Source: Azovibrio restrictus DSM 23866
GTDB lineage: Bacteria > Pseudomonadota > Gammaproteobacteria > Burkholderiales > Rhodocyclaceae
DNA length: 64,000 nucleotides
Reading direction: 5' to 3'
NCBI RefSeq assembly: GCF_000429665.1
Contig: NZ_AUCH01000001.1
Span: 1 to 64,000, forward strand
The position numbers and the translations under genes were made by a program. Each line of letters opens with the position of its first letter. Positions within the stretch are counted from its first letter, which is position 1. The notes beneath the pieces were generated by a model that saw nothing but the letters and a program-made list of their open reading frames with translations, was not told where the DNA came from and did not search any database. Below are positions 33,608-42,167 of this stretch, one piece after another.

Positions 33608-34396
33608 ATGGCGCTAGACGCAAAAACGGTGGAAACCCTGGGCGACGAGCTGTACGCCGCCCTGACCGGCCGCCACACCATCACACCCTTCACCAGTCGC
33701 GGACTGGACCTCGACATCGAGGATGCCTACCACATCCAGCAACGCATGGTGGGGCGGCGCATCGAGGCCGGGGAGCGGGTGGTCGGCAAGAAGATTGGTG
33801 TCACCAGCAAGGTGGTAATGAACATGCTCGACGTGCATCAGCCCGACTTCGGCTACCTGCTCGACGGCATGGTGTACAACGAGGGCGAGACCATTCCCAT
33901 GGACACCCTGATCCAGCCGCGGGCCGAGGGTGAGATCGCCTTCATCCTGAAAAAGGATTTGCTGGGCCCCGGCGTCACCAACGCCGACGTGCTGCGCGCC
34001 ACCGAATGCGTGATGCCCTGCTTCGAGATCGTCGATTCGCGCATCCACGACTGGAAGATCCGCATCCAGGACACGGTGGCCGACAACGCCTCCTGCGGCG
34101 TCTTCGTGCTGGGCGACCAGGCGGTCGCACCGCACAAGGTCGATCTGGCCCTGTGCGGCATGGTGCTGGAAAAGAACGGCGAAATCGTCGGCACCGGCGC
34201 CGGCGCGGCGGCCCTCGGCTCGCCGGTCAATGCCATCGCCTGGCTGGCCAATACCCTGGGCCGTCTTGGCATTCCCCTGAAAGCCGGCGAAGTGGTCCTC
34301 TCCGGTTCCCTGGCGGCGCTGATCCCAGTGCGGTCGGGCGACAGCCTGCGCATCGCCATCGGCGGCATCGGCGGCTGCTCGGTGCGTTTCCAGTAA
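33608..34396 (+). CDS. dmpE: 2-oxopent-4-enoate (2-hydroxypenta-2,4-dienoate) hydratase
   Basis: A 262-residue hydratase of the MhpD/DmpE family that adds water to give 4-hydroxy-2-oxovalerate. Conserved stretches are GKKIGVTSKVVM, RAEGEIAFIL with the metal-binding Glu residues, and ADNASCGVFVLG. It is homologous to dmpH at 37185, as in other meta operons, where the two proteins form a complex. GGAGAAAACC precedes the ATG. Confidence 0.94.
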   Translation: MALDAKTVETLGDELYAALTGRHTITPFTSRGLDLDIEDAYHIQQRMVGRRIEAGERVVGKKIGVTSKVVMNMLDVHQPDFGYLLDGMVYNEGETIPMDTLIQPRAEGEIAFILKKDLLGPGVTNADVLRATECVMPCFEIVDSRIHDWKIRIQDTVADNASCGVFVLGDQAVAPHKVDLALCGMVLEKNGEIVGTGAGAAALGSPVNAIAWLANTLGRLGIPLKAGEVVLSGSLAALIPVRSGDSLRIAIGGIGGCSVRFQ

Positions 34397-34408
34397 AGGG
34401 AGCCAGCG

Positions 34409-35203
34409 ATGGATCTGCAACTGGCCGGCAAACACGCCCTGGTGACGGGTTCCACCCGCGGCATCGGCTACGCCACGGCCCTCGAACTTGCCCGCGAAGG
34501 GGCCCATGTGACCGTCAATGGCCGCGATAGCGGGCGCGTCGCGCAGACGATCGCCCGTATCGAGGCGGCGCTGCCTGGTGCGCGGGTGAATGGACTGGCG
34601 GCCGACCTGGGCACTGCCCAAGGCTGCGAGCGCCTGCAGCAGGCCTGTCCCCGGGTGGACATTCTGGTCAACAACCTGGGCATCTTCGAGCCCAAGCCGT
34701 TTGCCGCGATTCCCGACGAGGACTGGCTGCGCTTCTTCGAAGTGAATGTCCTCAGCGGTGTGCGTCTCTCCCGCCACTATCTGCCGCTGATGAAGGAAGC
34801 CGGCTGGGGGCGCATCGTCTTCATTTCCAGCGAATCGGGGATCAGCCCGCCGACCGAAATGATCCATTACGGCATGAGCAAGGCGGCCCAGCTGTCGATC
34901 GCCCGTGGCCTCGCCCAGGACGCCGCCGGCAGCGGCGTCACCGTCAATGCGGTGCTGCCCGGTCCCACCCGTTCCGAAGGCGTGGGGGATTTCTTCGCCC
35001 GCCTGGCGGCGGAAGCCGGCGTCGCCGAGCAGGAATTCGAGCGCCGCTTCTTCGCCGAGGCCCGTCCCACCTCGCTGCTCAAACGACTGGCCGATCCGGC
35101 CGAAGTGGCCGCCCTCGTCACCTACGTCTGCAGCCCCCGGGCTTCCGCCACCACCGGCGCGGCCCTGCGAGTGGACGGCGGGGTCGTGGCATCCATGGTT
35201 TAA
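34409..35203 (+). CDS. Short-chain dehydrogenase/reductase of unknown substrate
   Basis: A 264-residue classical SDR. The cofactor loop is TGSTRGIG (13-20), NNLG at 88-91, catalytic Ser140/Ser141, Tyr154 and Lys158 (YGMSK), with Asn113 in place. The NAD(P) preference cannot be decided with certainty, but basic Arg39 in NGRDS suggests NADP(H). It is an extra gene between dmpE and dmpF, where the classical dmp operon has none; gaps of 12 and 25 bases show it belongs to the transcript. It could act on an aldehyde or keto intermediate from a substituted catechol. No precise function is assigned. Confidence 0.88.
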   Translation: MDLQLAGKHALVTGSTRGIGYATALELAREGAHVTVNGRDSGRVAQTIARIEAALPGARVNGLAADLGTAQGCERLQQACPRVDILVNNLGIFEPKPFAAIPDEDWLRFFEVNVLSGVRLSRHYLPLMKEAGWGRIVFISSESGISPPTEMIHYGMSKAAQLSIARGLAQDAAGSGVTVNAVLPGPTRSEGVGDFFARLAAEAGVAEQEFERRFFAEARPTSLLKRLADPAEVAALVTYVCSPRASATTGAALRVDGGVVASMV

Positions 35204-35228
35204 CGAATAGTTCAGCAAGGAATTCATC

Positions 35229-36140
35229 ATGAAGAAAATCAAGTGTGCCCTGATCGGCCCCGGCAACATCGGTACCGACCTGCTCTACAAACTCAAACGC
35301 AGCGCCGTGCTGGAGCCAGTGTGGATGGTCGGCATCGATCCGGCCTCGGAAGGCCTGGCCCGGGCCCGGGAAATGGGGCTGAAGACCACGGCCGAGGGGG
35401 TGGACGGGCTGCTGCCCCACGTCCAGGCGGACGGAATCCAGATCGCCTTCGATGCGACTTCGGCCTACGTGCATGCCGAAAACTCCCGCAAGCTGAACGC
35501 CCTGGGCGTGCTCATGATCGACCTGACGCCGGCTGCCATCGGTCCCTACTGCGTGCCGGCCGTGAATCTGCTCCAGCACGTCGGCCAGGGGGAGATGAAC
35601 GTGAACATGGTGACCTGCGGTGGCCAAGCGACGATTCCCATGATCCGTGCGGTATCGCGGGTGCAGCCGGTGGCCTACGGCGAGATCGTGGCCACGGTGT
35701 CCTCCCGCAGCGCCGGTCCCGGCACCCGCAAGAACATCGACGAGTTCACCCGCACCACGGCCGGTGCCGTGGAAAAGGTGGGCGGCGCCAAGAAGGGCAA
35801 GGCGATCATCATCATCAACCCGGCCGAGCCGCCGCTGATCATGCGCGACACCATCCACTGCCTGACCGAAAGCGCCCCCGACCAGGCGGCAATCACCGTA
35901 TCAGTGCAGCAGATGCTGGCGGAGGTGCAGCAGTACGTGCCCGGCTACCGGCTGGTCAATGGTCCGGTGTTCGACGGCAACCGGGTGTCGGTGTTCATGG
36001 AAGTCGCCGGGCTCGGGGATTACCTGCCGACCTACGCCGGCAATCTGGACATCATGACCGCTGCCGCGGCCCGCACGGCGGAAATGTTTGCCGAGGAAAT
36101 CATCAAGGGCAAGCTCGAACTCGAACCCGTGCCGGCCTGA
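35229..36140 (+). CDS. dmpF: Acetaldehyde dehydrogenase (acylating)
   Basis: A 303-residue enzyme converting acetaldehyde, NAD+ and CoA to acetyl-CoA. The N-terminal Rossmann motif (ALIGPGNIGTDLLYKLKRS), the active-site Cys in VTCGGQATIP and the C-terminal EEIIKGKLELEP fit the DmpF/BphJ family. It forms a channelling complex with the aldolase DmpG, whose gene starts 16 bases downstream. Confidence 0.96.
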   Translation: MKKIKCALIGPGNIGTDLLYKLKRSAVLEPVWMVGIDPASEGLARAREMGLKTTAEGVDGLLPHVQADGIQIAFDATSAYVHAENSRKLNALGVLMIDLTPAAIGPYCVPAVNLLQHVGQGEMNVNMVTCGGQATIPMIRAVSRVQPVAYGEIVATVSSRSAGPGTRKNIDEFTRTTAGAVEKVGGAKKGKAIIIINPAEPPLIMRDTIHCLTESAPDQAAITVSVQQMLAEVQQYVPGYRLVNGPVFDGNRVSVFMEVAGLGDYLPTYAGNLDIMTAAAARTAEMFAEEIIKGKLELEPVPA

Positions 36141-36156
36141 GGAAAAGGAGAACAAC

Positions 36157-37194
36157 ATGGATCTGCAAGGCAAGAAAATCACCGTCCACGACATGACGCT
36201 GCGCGACGGCATGCACCCCAAGCGCCACCTGATGACGCTCGACCAGATGGTCAGCATCGCCACCGGCCTCGACGCCGCCGGCATTCCGCTGATCGAAGTC
36301 ACCCACGGCGACGGCCTGGGCGGCTCGTCGGTCAATTACGGCTTCCCGGCACACACCGACGAGGAATACCTCGGCGCGGTGATTCCGAAGATGAAGCAGG
36401 CCAAGGTCTCGGCGCTGCTGCTGCCGGGGATCGGCACCGTCGACCACCTGAAGATGGCGCGGGAGCTGGGCGTCCACACCATCCGGGTGGCCACCCACTG
36501 CACCGAGGCCGACGTCTCCGAGCAGCACATCACGCTGGCCAGGAAGCTCGACATGGACACCGTCGGCTTCCTGATGATGGCCCACATGAACAGCCCGGAA
36601 GGCCTGGTCAAGCAGGCGAAACTGATGGAGTCCTACGGCGCCAACTGCATCTACGTCACCGACTCCGCCGGCCATCTGCTGCCGGAGACGGTCAAGGCCC
36701 GCCTGAGCGCGGTACGCGAGGCGCTGAAGCCGGAAACCGAACTCGGCTTCCATGGCCACCATAATCTGGCGATGGGCGTCGCCAACTCGATCGCCGCCAT
36801 CGAAGTCGGTGCCAACCGCATTGACGCGGCCGCCGCCGGGCTCGGCGCCGGTGCCGGCAACACGCCGATGGAAGTATTCATCGCCGTGTGCAGCCTGATG
36901 GGCATCGAGACCGGCGTCGATGTGGCGAAGATTACCGACGTCGCCGAAGACCTGGTGGTGCCGATCATGGACTTCCCGATCCGCATCGACCGGGACGCGC
37001 TGACCCTCGGTTACGCCGGCGTCTATGGCTCCTTCCTGCTGTTTGCCAAGCGCGCTTCCGCCAAGTACGGCGTACCTGCCCGGGACATCCTGGTCGAACT
37101 GGGCCGGCGCGGCATGGTGGGCGGCCAGGAAGACATGATCGAAGACACCGCCATCACCATGGCCCGCGAACGAGGAGTGCTGCAATGCAACTGA
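36157..37194 (+). CDS. dmpG: 4-hydroxy-2-oxovalerate aldolase
   Basis: A 345-residue HMGL-like TIM-barrel aldolase that splits 4-hydroxy-2-oxovalerate into pyruvate and acetaldehyde. The metal- and substrate-binding start (HDMTLRDGMHPKRH), the GFHGHHNLAMGVANS stretch and the C-terminal DmpF-contacting domain are present. ATG 36157 follows AAAAGGAG. The last 10 bases overlap dmpH. Confidence 0.96.
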   Translation: MDLQGKKITVHDMTLRDGMHPKRHLMTLDQMVSIATGLDAAGIPLIEVTHGDGLGGSSVNYGFPAHTDEEYLGAVIPKMKQAKVSALLLPGIGTVDHLKMARELGVHTIRVATHCTEADVSEQHITLARKLDMDTVGFLMMAHMNSPEGLVKQAKLMESYGANCIYVTDSAGHLLPETVKARLSAVREALKPETELGFHGHHNLAMGVANSIAAIEVGANRIDAAAAGLGAGAGNTPMEVFIAVCSLMGIETGVDVAKITDVAEDLVVPIMDFPIRIDRDALTLGYAGVYGSFLLFAKRASAKYGVPARDILVELGRRGMVGGQEDMIEDTAITMARERGVLQCN

Positions 37195-37973
37195 ATCGGG
37201 AAACCATCGCCCAGCTGGCCGAGCATCTGGAAAACGCCGAGCTGCAGGCCCATGACGTGGTGAAGATCACCGACGCCCATCCCGAGATGGACTGGGACGA
37301 CGCCTACGCCATCCAGGAGGAGATCCGTCGCCGCAAGATCGCCCGCGGCACGAAAATCGTCGGCCTCAAATGTGGCCTGACTTCCTACTCCAAGATGAGG
37401 CAGATGGGGGTGGAGACCCCCTGTTTCGGCTTCGTCACCGATTACGGCTGCGTGCCGGATGGCGGCGAGGTGAAGGTGGCGGAGCTGATCCACCCCAAGA
37501 TCGAGCCGGAAATCTGCTTCGTCATGAAGCACGCCCTCAAGGGGCCAGGCTGCCACATCGGCGCGGTGCTGGCGGCTACCGATTTCATCATCCCGGGGCT
37601 GGAGATCATCGATTCCCGCTACCGGGACTTCAAGTTCGACCTGAAGAGCGTGATTGCCGACAACACCTCGGCCGCCCGCTTCGTGGTGGGCGGGCAGCCG
37701 CAGCCGGTGAGCGAGGTGGATTTGCGTACCGTCGGCCTGGTGATGGAAAAGAACGGCGTGCCGGTGGCCTTCGGCGCTGGCGCCGCGGTCCTCGGCCATC
37801 CGGCGGCGGCAATCGCCATGCTCGCCAATCACCTGGGCGCCCGGGGCGAGGAAATTCCCGCCGGTGCCCTGATCCTCTCCGGCGGGGTCACCGAGGCAGT
37901 GGCCGTGGCGGCTGGTGACCACATCAACCTGCGGGTCCAGGGCATGGGCAGCCTGGGCGTGCGTTTCGTCTGA
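37185..37973 (+). CDS. dmpH: 4-oxalocrotonate decarboxylase
   Basis: A 262-residue FAH/MhpD-superfamily enzyme that decarboxylates 2-oxo-3-hexenedioate to 2-oxopent-4-enoate. Motifs are GLKCGLTSYSKMRQMGV, HPKIEPEICFVM with metal-ligand Glu residues, and EIIDSRYRDFKFD. ATG 37185 lies inside the end of dmpG (10-base overlap). It belongs to the dehydrogenase branch with dmpC and dmpI. Confidence 0.94.
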   Translation: MQLNRETIAQLAEHLENAELQAHDVVKITDAHPEMDWDDAYAIQEEIRRRKIARGTKIVGLKCGLTSYSKMRQMGVETPCFGFVTDYGCVPDGGEVKVAELIHPKIEPEICFVMKHALKGPGCHIGAVLAATDFIIPGLEIIDSRYRDFKFDLKSVIADNTSAARFVVGGQPQPVSEVDLRTVGLVMEKNGVPVAFGAGAAVLGHPAAAIAMLANHLGARGEEIPAGALILSGGVTEAVAVAAGDHINLRVQGMGSLGVRFV

Positions 37974-37991
37974 TCAGACAAGGAGTCAGCC

Positions 37992-38183
37992 ATGCCATTT
38001 GCACAGATTTTCCTCATTGAAGGCCGTAGCGACGAGCAGAAGCGGGCCGTGATCGAGAAGGTCACCGACGCGCTGGTGGAGGCCGTCGGCGCACCGCGCG
38101 AGAACGTCCGCGTGTGGATTCAGGAAGTGCCCAAGACCCAGTGGGGCATTGCCGGCAAGACGGCGCAGGAACTGGGGCGCTGA
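37992..38183 (+). CDS. dmpI: 4-oxalocrotonate tautomerase
   Basis: A 63-codon tautomerase; after Met removal, Pro1 is the catalytic base, with Arg11 and Arg39 both present. Position 50, Phe in the classical enzyme, is Trp here (TQWGIAG), a conservative change in the hydrophobic active site. It converts 2-hydroxymuconate to 2-oxo-3-hexenedioate for DmpH. Last gene of the operon, followed by a terminator. Confidence 0.93.
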   Translation: MPFAQIFLIEGRSDEQKRAVIEKVTDALVEAVGAPRENVRVWIQEVPKTQWGIAGKTAQELGR

Positions 38184-38191
38184 CCGTTTCC

Positions 38192-38221
38192 AGCCCGGAG
38201 GATGATCCTGCGGGCTTTTTT
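38192..38221 (+). terminator. Rho-independent terminator of the meta operon
   Basis: AGCCCG (38192-38197) pairs with CGGGCT (38211-38216), with further GGAT/ATCC pairing in the loop, followed by a run of six T. Confidence 0.82.
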
Positions 38222-38251
38222 GCAGTACCAGAAAACAATGGAGGAGACACC

Positions 38252-39169
38252 ATGAAAAAAATCACCCTGGCCCTGTTGCTACCCCTGGCCTTGGCCGGAG
38301 CGGCCCAGGCCAAGGAAGGGGGAGACCAGTATCCCAACGGAGCCGAAGCCCGGGAAATGGTGGGGGCGCTGCCGCCTCCCGGGGATTACTTCATCAACTA
38401 TGCCGGTTACTACAGCGGCACCCTGCGGGACGGGAGCGGCGACAAGGTCCGTTTCGGCGGCAGGGAGGCCAAGGTCAATGCCACTTTCGACGCCCTGCGC
38501 TACATCAAGGTGACCCACACCAAGATACTGGGTGCCGACTGGGGCTGGCACGTGATTGTTCCGCTGGTGCATCAGAGCATGGATTTCCCGCCCCTGGGGG
38601 GCAGGGGAAGCCGTAGCAGCGTCGGGGACATCACCATCGATCCCCTGGTGCTGGGCTGGCACTTCGGGGACTGGCATGCCATCGCCGGGCTGGACATCAA
38701 CCTGCCCACCGGACATTTCGACAAGGATGATTCCCGGAAATCGGTGGGTGCCAATTACTACAGTTACGAGCCGGTGCTGGCCCTGACTTACCGTAATCAG
38801 AGCGGCTTCGAAGGCAGCATCAAGCTGATGTACAACATCAAGACCAAGAACCAGGATACGGACTACCAGTCTGGCGACGAATTCCACTTCGACTACTGGG
38901 TGGGACAGCACCAAGGCCCCTGGGCCTATGGTCTGGGAGGCTACTACCTGAAGCAGACCACTGACGACAAATACAAGGGACGCAGTGTGGCAGCCGTGGA
39001 TGGCGTGTACGACGAGGGCCGGCGTGGTCAGGTCTTTGCCATCGGCCCCTCGCTCAGTTACACCAGCAAGGGGGGGATTTCCTTCATCGGCCAGTGGCAA
39101 CACGAAACCATGGTGGAAAACCGGTTTGCCGGCGACAAGTTCTACTTCAAGCTGATCACTGCTTTCTGA
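38252..39169 (+). CDS. Outer-membrane beta-barrel protein of the phenol meta-pathway family
   Basis: A 305-residue protein with a clear signal peptide (MKKITLALLLPLALAGAAQA) and alternating beta-strand pattern ending in Phe (FKLITAF), as outer-membrane barrels do. It resembles the SphQ/Phenol_MetA_deg family (PGDYFINYAGYYSGTLRDG, DITIDPLVLGWHFGDWHA), members of which are found with aromatic degradation genes and are thought to pass hydrophobic substrates. It lies beyond the dmpI terminator with its own GGAGGAG ribosome site, so it may have a separate promoter or readthrough expression. Confidence 0.85.
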   Translation: MKKITLALLLPLALAGAAQAKEGGDQYPNGAEAREMVGALPPPGDYFINYAGYYSGTLRDGSGDKVRFGGREAKVNATFDALRYIKVTHTKILGADWGWHVIVPLVHQSMDFPPLGGRGSRSSVGDITIDPLVLGWHFGDWHAIAGLDINLPTGHFDKDDSRKSVGANYYSYEPVLALTYRNQSGFEGSIKLMYNIKTKNQDTDYQSGDEFHFDYWVGQHQGPWAYGLGGYYLKQTTDDKYKGRSVAAVDGVYDEGRRGQVFAIGPSLSYTSKGGISFIGQWQHETMVENRFAGDKFYFKLITAF

Positions 39170-39188
39170 GCGGGAAAACGGGTTCCAG

Positions 39189-39225
39189 GGGCATCCGGCT
39201 GGCTTCCCCGGATGCCCTCTTTTTT
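39189..39225 (+). terminator. Rho-independent terminator after the outer-membrane gene
   Basis: GGGCATCCGG (39189-39198) pairs with CCGGATGCCC (39208-39217) and is followed by TCTTTTTT. The next gene starts only 12 bases later. Confidence 0.85.
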
Positions 39226-39237
39226 GGAGAAACTGTG

Positions 39238-40032
39238 ATGAAGATGCCCCGCAATCATTTCAAGGCAGCCCTGGCGGCAGGCCAGATTCAATATGGGCTC
39301 TGGCTGGGGCTGGCGGAAACCTACAGTGCGGAAGTCTGTGCCGGGGCCGGCTTCGACTGGCTCCTGATCGATGCCGAACATGGTCCCAACGAGCTGCGCA
39401 GCATCCTGGCCCAGCTCCAGGCCATCGCCCCCTACGCCTCCCAGCCGGTTGTCAGGCCGCCCCAGGGGGACACCGTCCTCATCAAGCAGTTGCTGGACAC
39501 GGGCGTCCAGACCCTGCTGATTCCCATGGTTGACACCCCTGAACAGGCTCGGGAGCTGGTGCGGGCCATGCGCTATCCGCCTCTGGGTATCCGCGGGGTA
39601 GGCAGCGTTCTGGCCCGGGCATCCCGCTGGGGCAGGGTGGAAGACTACCTGGAACGGGCCAACCAGGAGGTCTGCCTGCTGGTGCAGGTGGAAACCTGCC
39701 TGGGCATGAGCAATCTGGATGCGATCCTGGCGGAAGAGGGGGTGGACGGGGTGTTTTTCGGCGCGGTGGATCTGGCGGCTTCCATGGGTTATCTGGGACA
39801 GGCCTCGCACCCGGAAGTGGTGGCGGCGATCTGCAGTGGCTTGCAGCGGACACGGACGGCCGGTAAAAGAGGAGGGGTGCTGTCCAGCGATGAAACCCTG
39901 ATCCGGATTTACCAGGAAGCCGGGGCCAGCTTTCTCGCTGTGGGCGTGGATGTCCTGCTGCTGGCCCAGGCCTGCAATACCCTGCTGCAGCGCTACCGGC
40001 CCGAGGCCAGGGAAAGGCTAGGGCAGTATTAG
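39238..40032 (+). CDS. HpcH/HpaI-family aldolase
   Basis: A 264-residue class II aldolase like HpaI (4-hydroxy-2-oxoheptanedioate aldolase) or RhmA. The catalytic His is in IDAEHGPN, Arg in VVRPPQGD, and metal/phosphate residues in QVETCLGM and GAVDLAASMG. Such enzymes cleave 4-hydroxy-2-oxoacids to pyruvate and an aldehyde, so it could overlap with DmpG or process larger products. ATG 39238 starts right after a terminator, with GGAG nearby; a GTG one codon earlier is possible. Physiological substrate unknown. Confidence 0.87.
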   Translation: MKMPRNHFKAALAAGQIQYGLWLGLAETYSAEVCAGAGFDWLLIDAEHGPNELRSILAQLQAIAPYASQPVVRPPQGDTVLIKQLLDTGVQTLLIPMVDTPEQARELVRAMRYPPLGIRGVGSVLARASRWGRVEDYLERANQEVCLLVQVETCLGMSNLDAILAEEGVDGVFFGAVDLAASMGYLGQASHPEVVAAICSGLQRTRTAGKRGGVLSSDETLIRIYQEAGASFLAVGVDVLLLAQACNTLLQRYRPEARERLGQY

Positions 40033-40144
40033 GCCACTGGGCGGCGCTCCCTTGCCAGGGGTGACAGGGCAGGGAAAATCCACCGCCCGCTCCCCCGGGC
40101 GCGTATCCTAGTCGCCCCCCACGGATTTGTTGATCTGCCCCCCG

Positions 40145-41356
40145 ATGAGTACAGCGCTTTCTCCCCGCCATGAGCGGCTTTTCCTCCTGACCCTGGGGGG
40201 CACCCAGTTCAGCCATGTGCTGGACTTCATGATCATGATGCCCCTGGGGCCCATCCTGATGGCCGCTTTCGGCATCGGCACCCACGAATTCGGCCTGCTG
40301 GTGGCGTCCTACAGTTTCAGCGCGGCTGCTTCGGGGGTACTGGCGGCCACCTTCGTGGACCGGTTCGAGCGCAAGGCCTTGCTCCTTGTCAGTTTTGCCC
40401 TGTTTGCCCTGTCCACCCTGGCCTGCGCCCTGGCTCCCAGCTATCCGGCCCTGATGCTGGCCCGGGGGCTGGCGGGCGTGTTCGGCGGCATCATGGGGGC
40501 CATGATCCATACCATGATCGCCGACGCCATTCCCTTTTCCCGGCGGGCCCAGGCCAGTGGAGTGGTGGCCAGCGCCTTCGCCCTGTCCACCATCGCCGGG
40601 GTGCCCCTGTCCCTGTGGCTGGCCAATCACCTGGGCTGGCGCGCGCCTTTCGTGCTGATCGCCGGCCTGAGCCTGGTGTTCATCCTGGTGGGTCTGCGCT
40701 GCCTGCCCGAGCTGCGTCAGCACCTGGAACGGGAACAGCGGGCCCACCTGCTCTCGGACACCTTTCAGGTACTGGGGGAGGGCAACCACCTGCGCGCCCT
40801 GCTGTTTTCCGCCCTGGTGATCTTTTCCGGCTTCATGGTGATTCCCTACATCACCGTCTACGCGGTGGGCAACGTGGGAATCGCCCAGGGGGACATTCCC
40901 ATCGTCTACCTGGTGGGCGGCTTCGCCACCTTCTTCAGCGCCCGGCTGATCGGCCGCTGGGCCGACCGGCACGGCAAGGTGGAAAGCTACCGCTGGGTGG
41001 CCCTGCTAAGCACGCTGCCGCTCCTGGCCGTGACCCACGTGGGGGCGCTGCCCCTGGGACTGTGGCTGCTCTGTTCCACCAGCTTCTTCGTGCTGGTGTC
41101 GGGGCGCATGATTCCGGCCATGGCCATCACCGCTTCCGCCGCCCAGCCCGCCCTGCGCGGCACCTTCATGTCCCTGAACGGTACGGTCCAGTCCCTGGCC
41201 ATGGGGCTGGCCACCACCCTGGCCGGTTTCCTGATCAGCCTGGACGACCAGGGGCTGATGCAGGGTTACGGCCTGGTGGGCTACGTGGCCGTGGCCGCCA
41301 ACCTGCTGGGCATCTGGGGGGCCTCGCGCATCATCATGCACGGGCGCGATGCCTGA
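40145..41356 (+). CDS. MFS transporter
   Basis: A 403-residue major facilitator with 12 predicted membrane segments; the loop 2-3 motif is DRFERKALLL and loop 8-9 has GRWADRHGKVES. It looks like a drug/metabolite proton antiporter, but the substrate cannot be told. The start is uncertain: ATG 40145 gives a normal N-terminus but has no clear ribosome site, and TTG codons at 40127/40130 are alternatives. It is unlikely to belong to the phenol operon because a gap of 112 bases precedes it. Confidence 0.85.
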   Translation: MSTALSPRHERLFLLTLGGTQFSHVLDFMIMMPLGPILMAAFGIGTHEFGLLVASYSFSAAASGVLAATFVDRFERKALLLVSFALFALSTLACALAPSYPALMLARGLAGVFGGIMGAMIHTMIADAIPFSRRAQASGVVASAFALSTIAGVPLSLWLANHLGWRAPFVLIAGLSLVFILVGLRCLPELRQHLEREQRAHLLSDTFQVLGEGNHLRALLFSALVIFSGFMVIPYITVYAVGNVGIAQGDIPIVYLVGGFATFFSARLIGRWADRHGKVESYRWVALLSTLPLLAVTHVGALPLGLWLLCSTSFFVLVSGRMIPAMAITASAAQPALRGTFMSLNGTVQSLAMGLATTLAGFLISLDDQGLMQGYGLVGYVAVAANLLGIWGASRIIMHGRDA

Positions 41357-41374
41357 ACCTGCTGGCTGGAAACC

Positions 41375-42154
41375 ATGCCCATGAACGATGAGAGCTATCT
41401 GATCCTGCGCTGCGCGGGACAACTCCTGGTACTTGCCCCAGAAGGGCAGGAAGTCCGTTTTCCGACCTGCGCCGAGGTGGAAGCCGGCGATCCGGCCGAC
41501 TGCCTGGAGGTGGGTAGCTGGAACGGCCGCCCCTGCCGGGCCCGGGATGTGACGGCCCTGCCGGCCCTCCCGGGGGGCCAGGGAGTGCCCCTGCGGGCCC
41601 TCTTCACCCTGGCGGGGCCCGCGTTGTTCTCCCTGGCGGGGCGCGCCTCCCAGTTGCTGGACTGGCGGGCCCAGCACCGCTTCTGCGGCCGTTGCGGCAC
41701 CGGGACTGCGCCCCTGGCCGGAGAGTTCGCCATGGCCTGTCCCGCCTGCGGTCTGCTCGCCTACCCGCGCATTTCCCCGGCAGTGATGGTATTGATCCGG
41801 GACGGGCGCCGCCTGTTGCTGGCCCGCAGCCCCCATTTCAAACCCGGGGTGTACAGCGCCCTGGCCGGTTTCGTGGAAGCGGGGGAAACCCTGGAACAGT
41901 GTGCCGTCCGGGAGGTGCGGGAAGAGGTGGGACTGGAAATCGCCAACCTGCGCTACTTCGCCAGCCAACCCTGGCCTTTTCCCCACTCCTTGATGGTGGC
42001 CTTTTTCGCCGATTACGCGGGCGGTCAGATCAGGCCGGAACCCGGGGAAATCGAGGCGGCCGACTGGTTCCTCCCGGAAGCCCTGCCGCTCCTTCCCGAC
42101 CCGGTGAGCATCTCCCGGCACCTGATCGAAGCGGCCCTGGCGCAGGACACGTAA
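41375..42154 (+). CDS. nudC: NAD(P)H pyrophosphatase NudC
   Basis: A 259-residue Nudix hydrolase that cleaves NADH and removes NAD caps from RNA 5' ends. The four-Cys zinc site (CGRCG and CPACG), the Nudix box (GFVEAGETLEQCAVREVREE) and the NudC-specific SQPWPFPHS motif are all intact. It follows the MFS gene by 18 bases, perhaps co-transcribed. Confidence 0.95.
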   Translation: MPMNDESYLILRCAGQLLVLAPEGQEVRFPTCAEVEAGDPADCLEVGSWNGRPCRARDVTALPALPGGQGVPLRALFTLAGPALFSLAGRASQLLDWRAQHRFCGRCGTGTAPLAGEFAMACPACGLLAYPRISPAVMVLIRDGRRLLLARSPHFKPGVYSALAGFVEAGETLEQCAVREVREEVGLEIANLRYFASQPWPFPHSLMVAFFADYAGGQIRPEPGEIEAADWFLPEALPLLPDPVSISRHLIEAALAQDT

Positions 42155-42167
42155 AGGGCAGGGGGCT

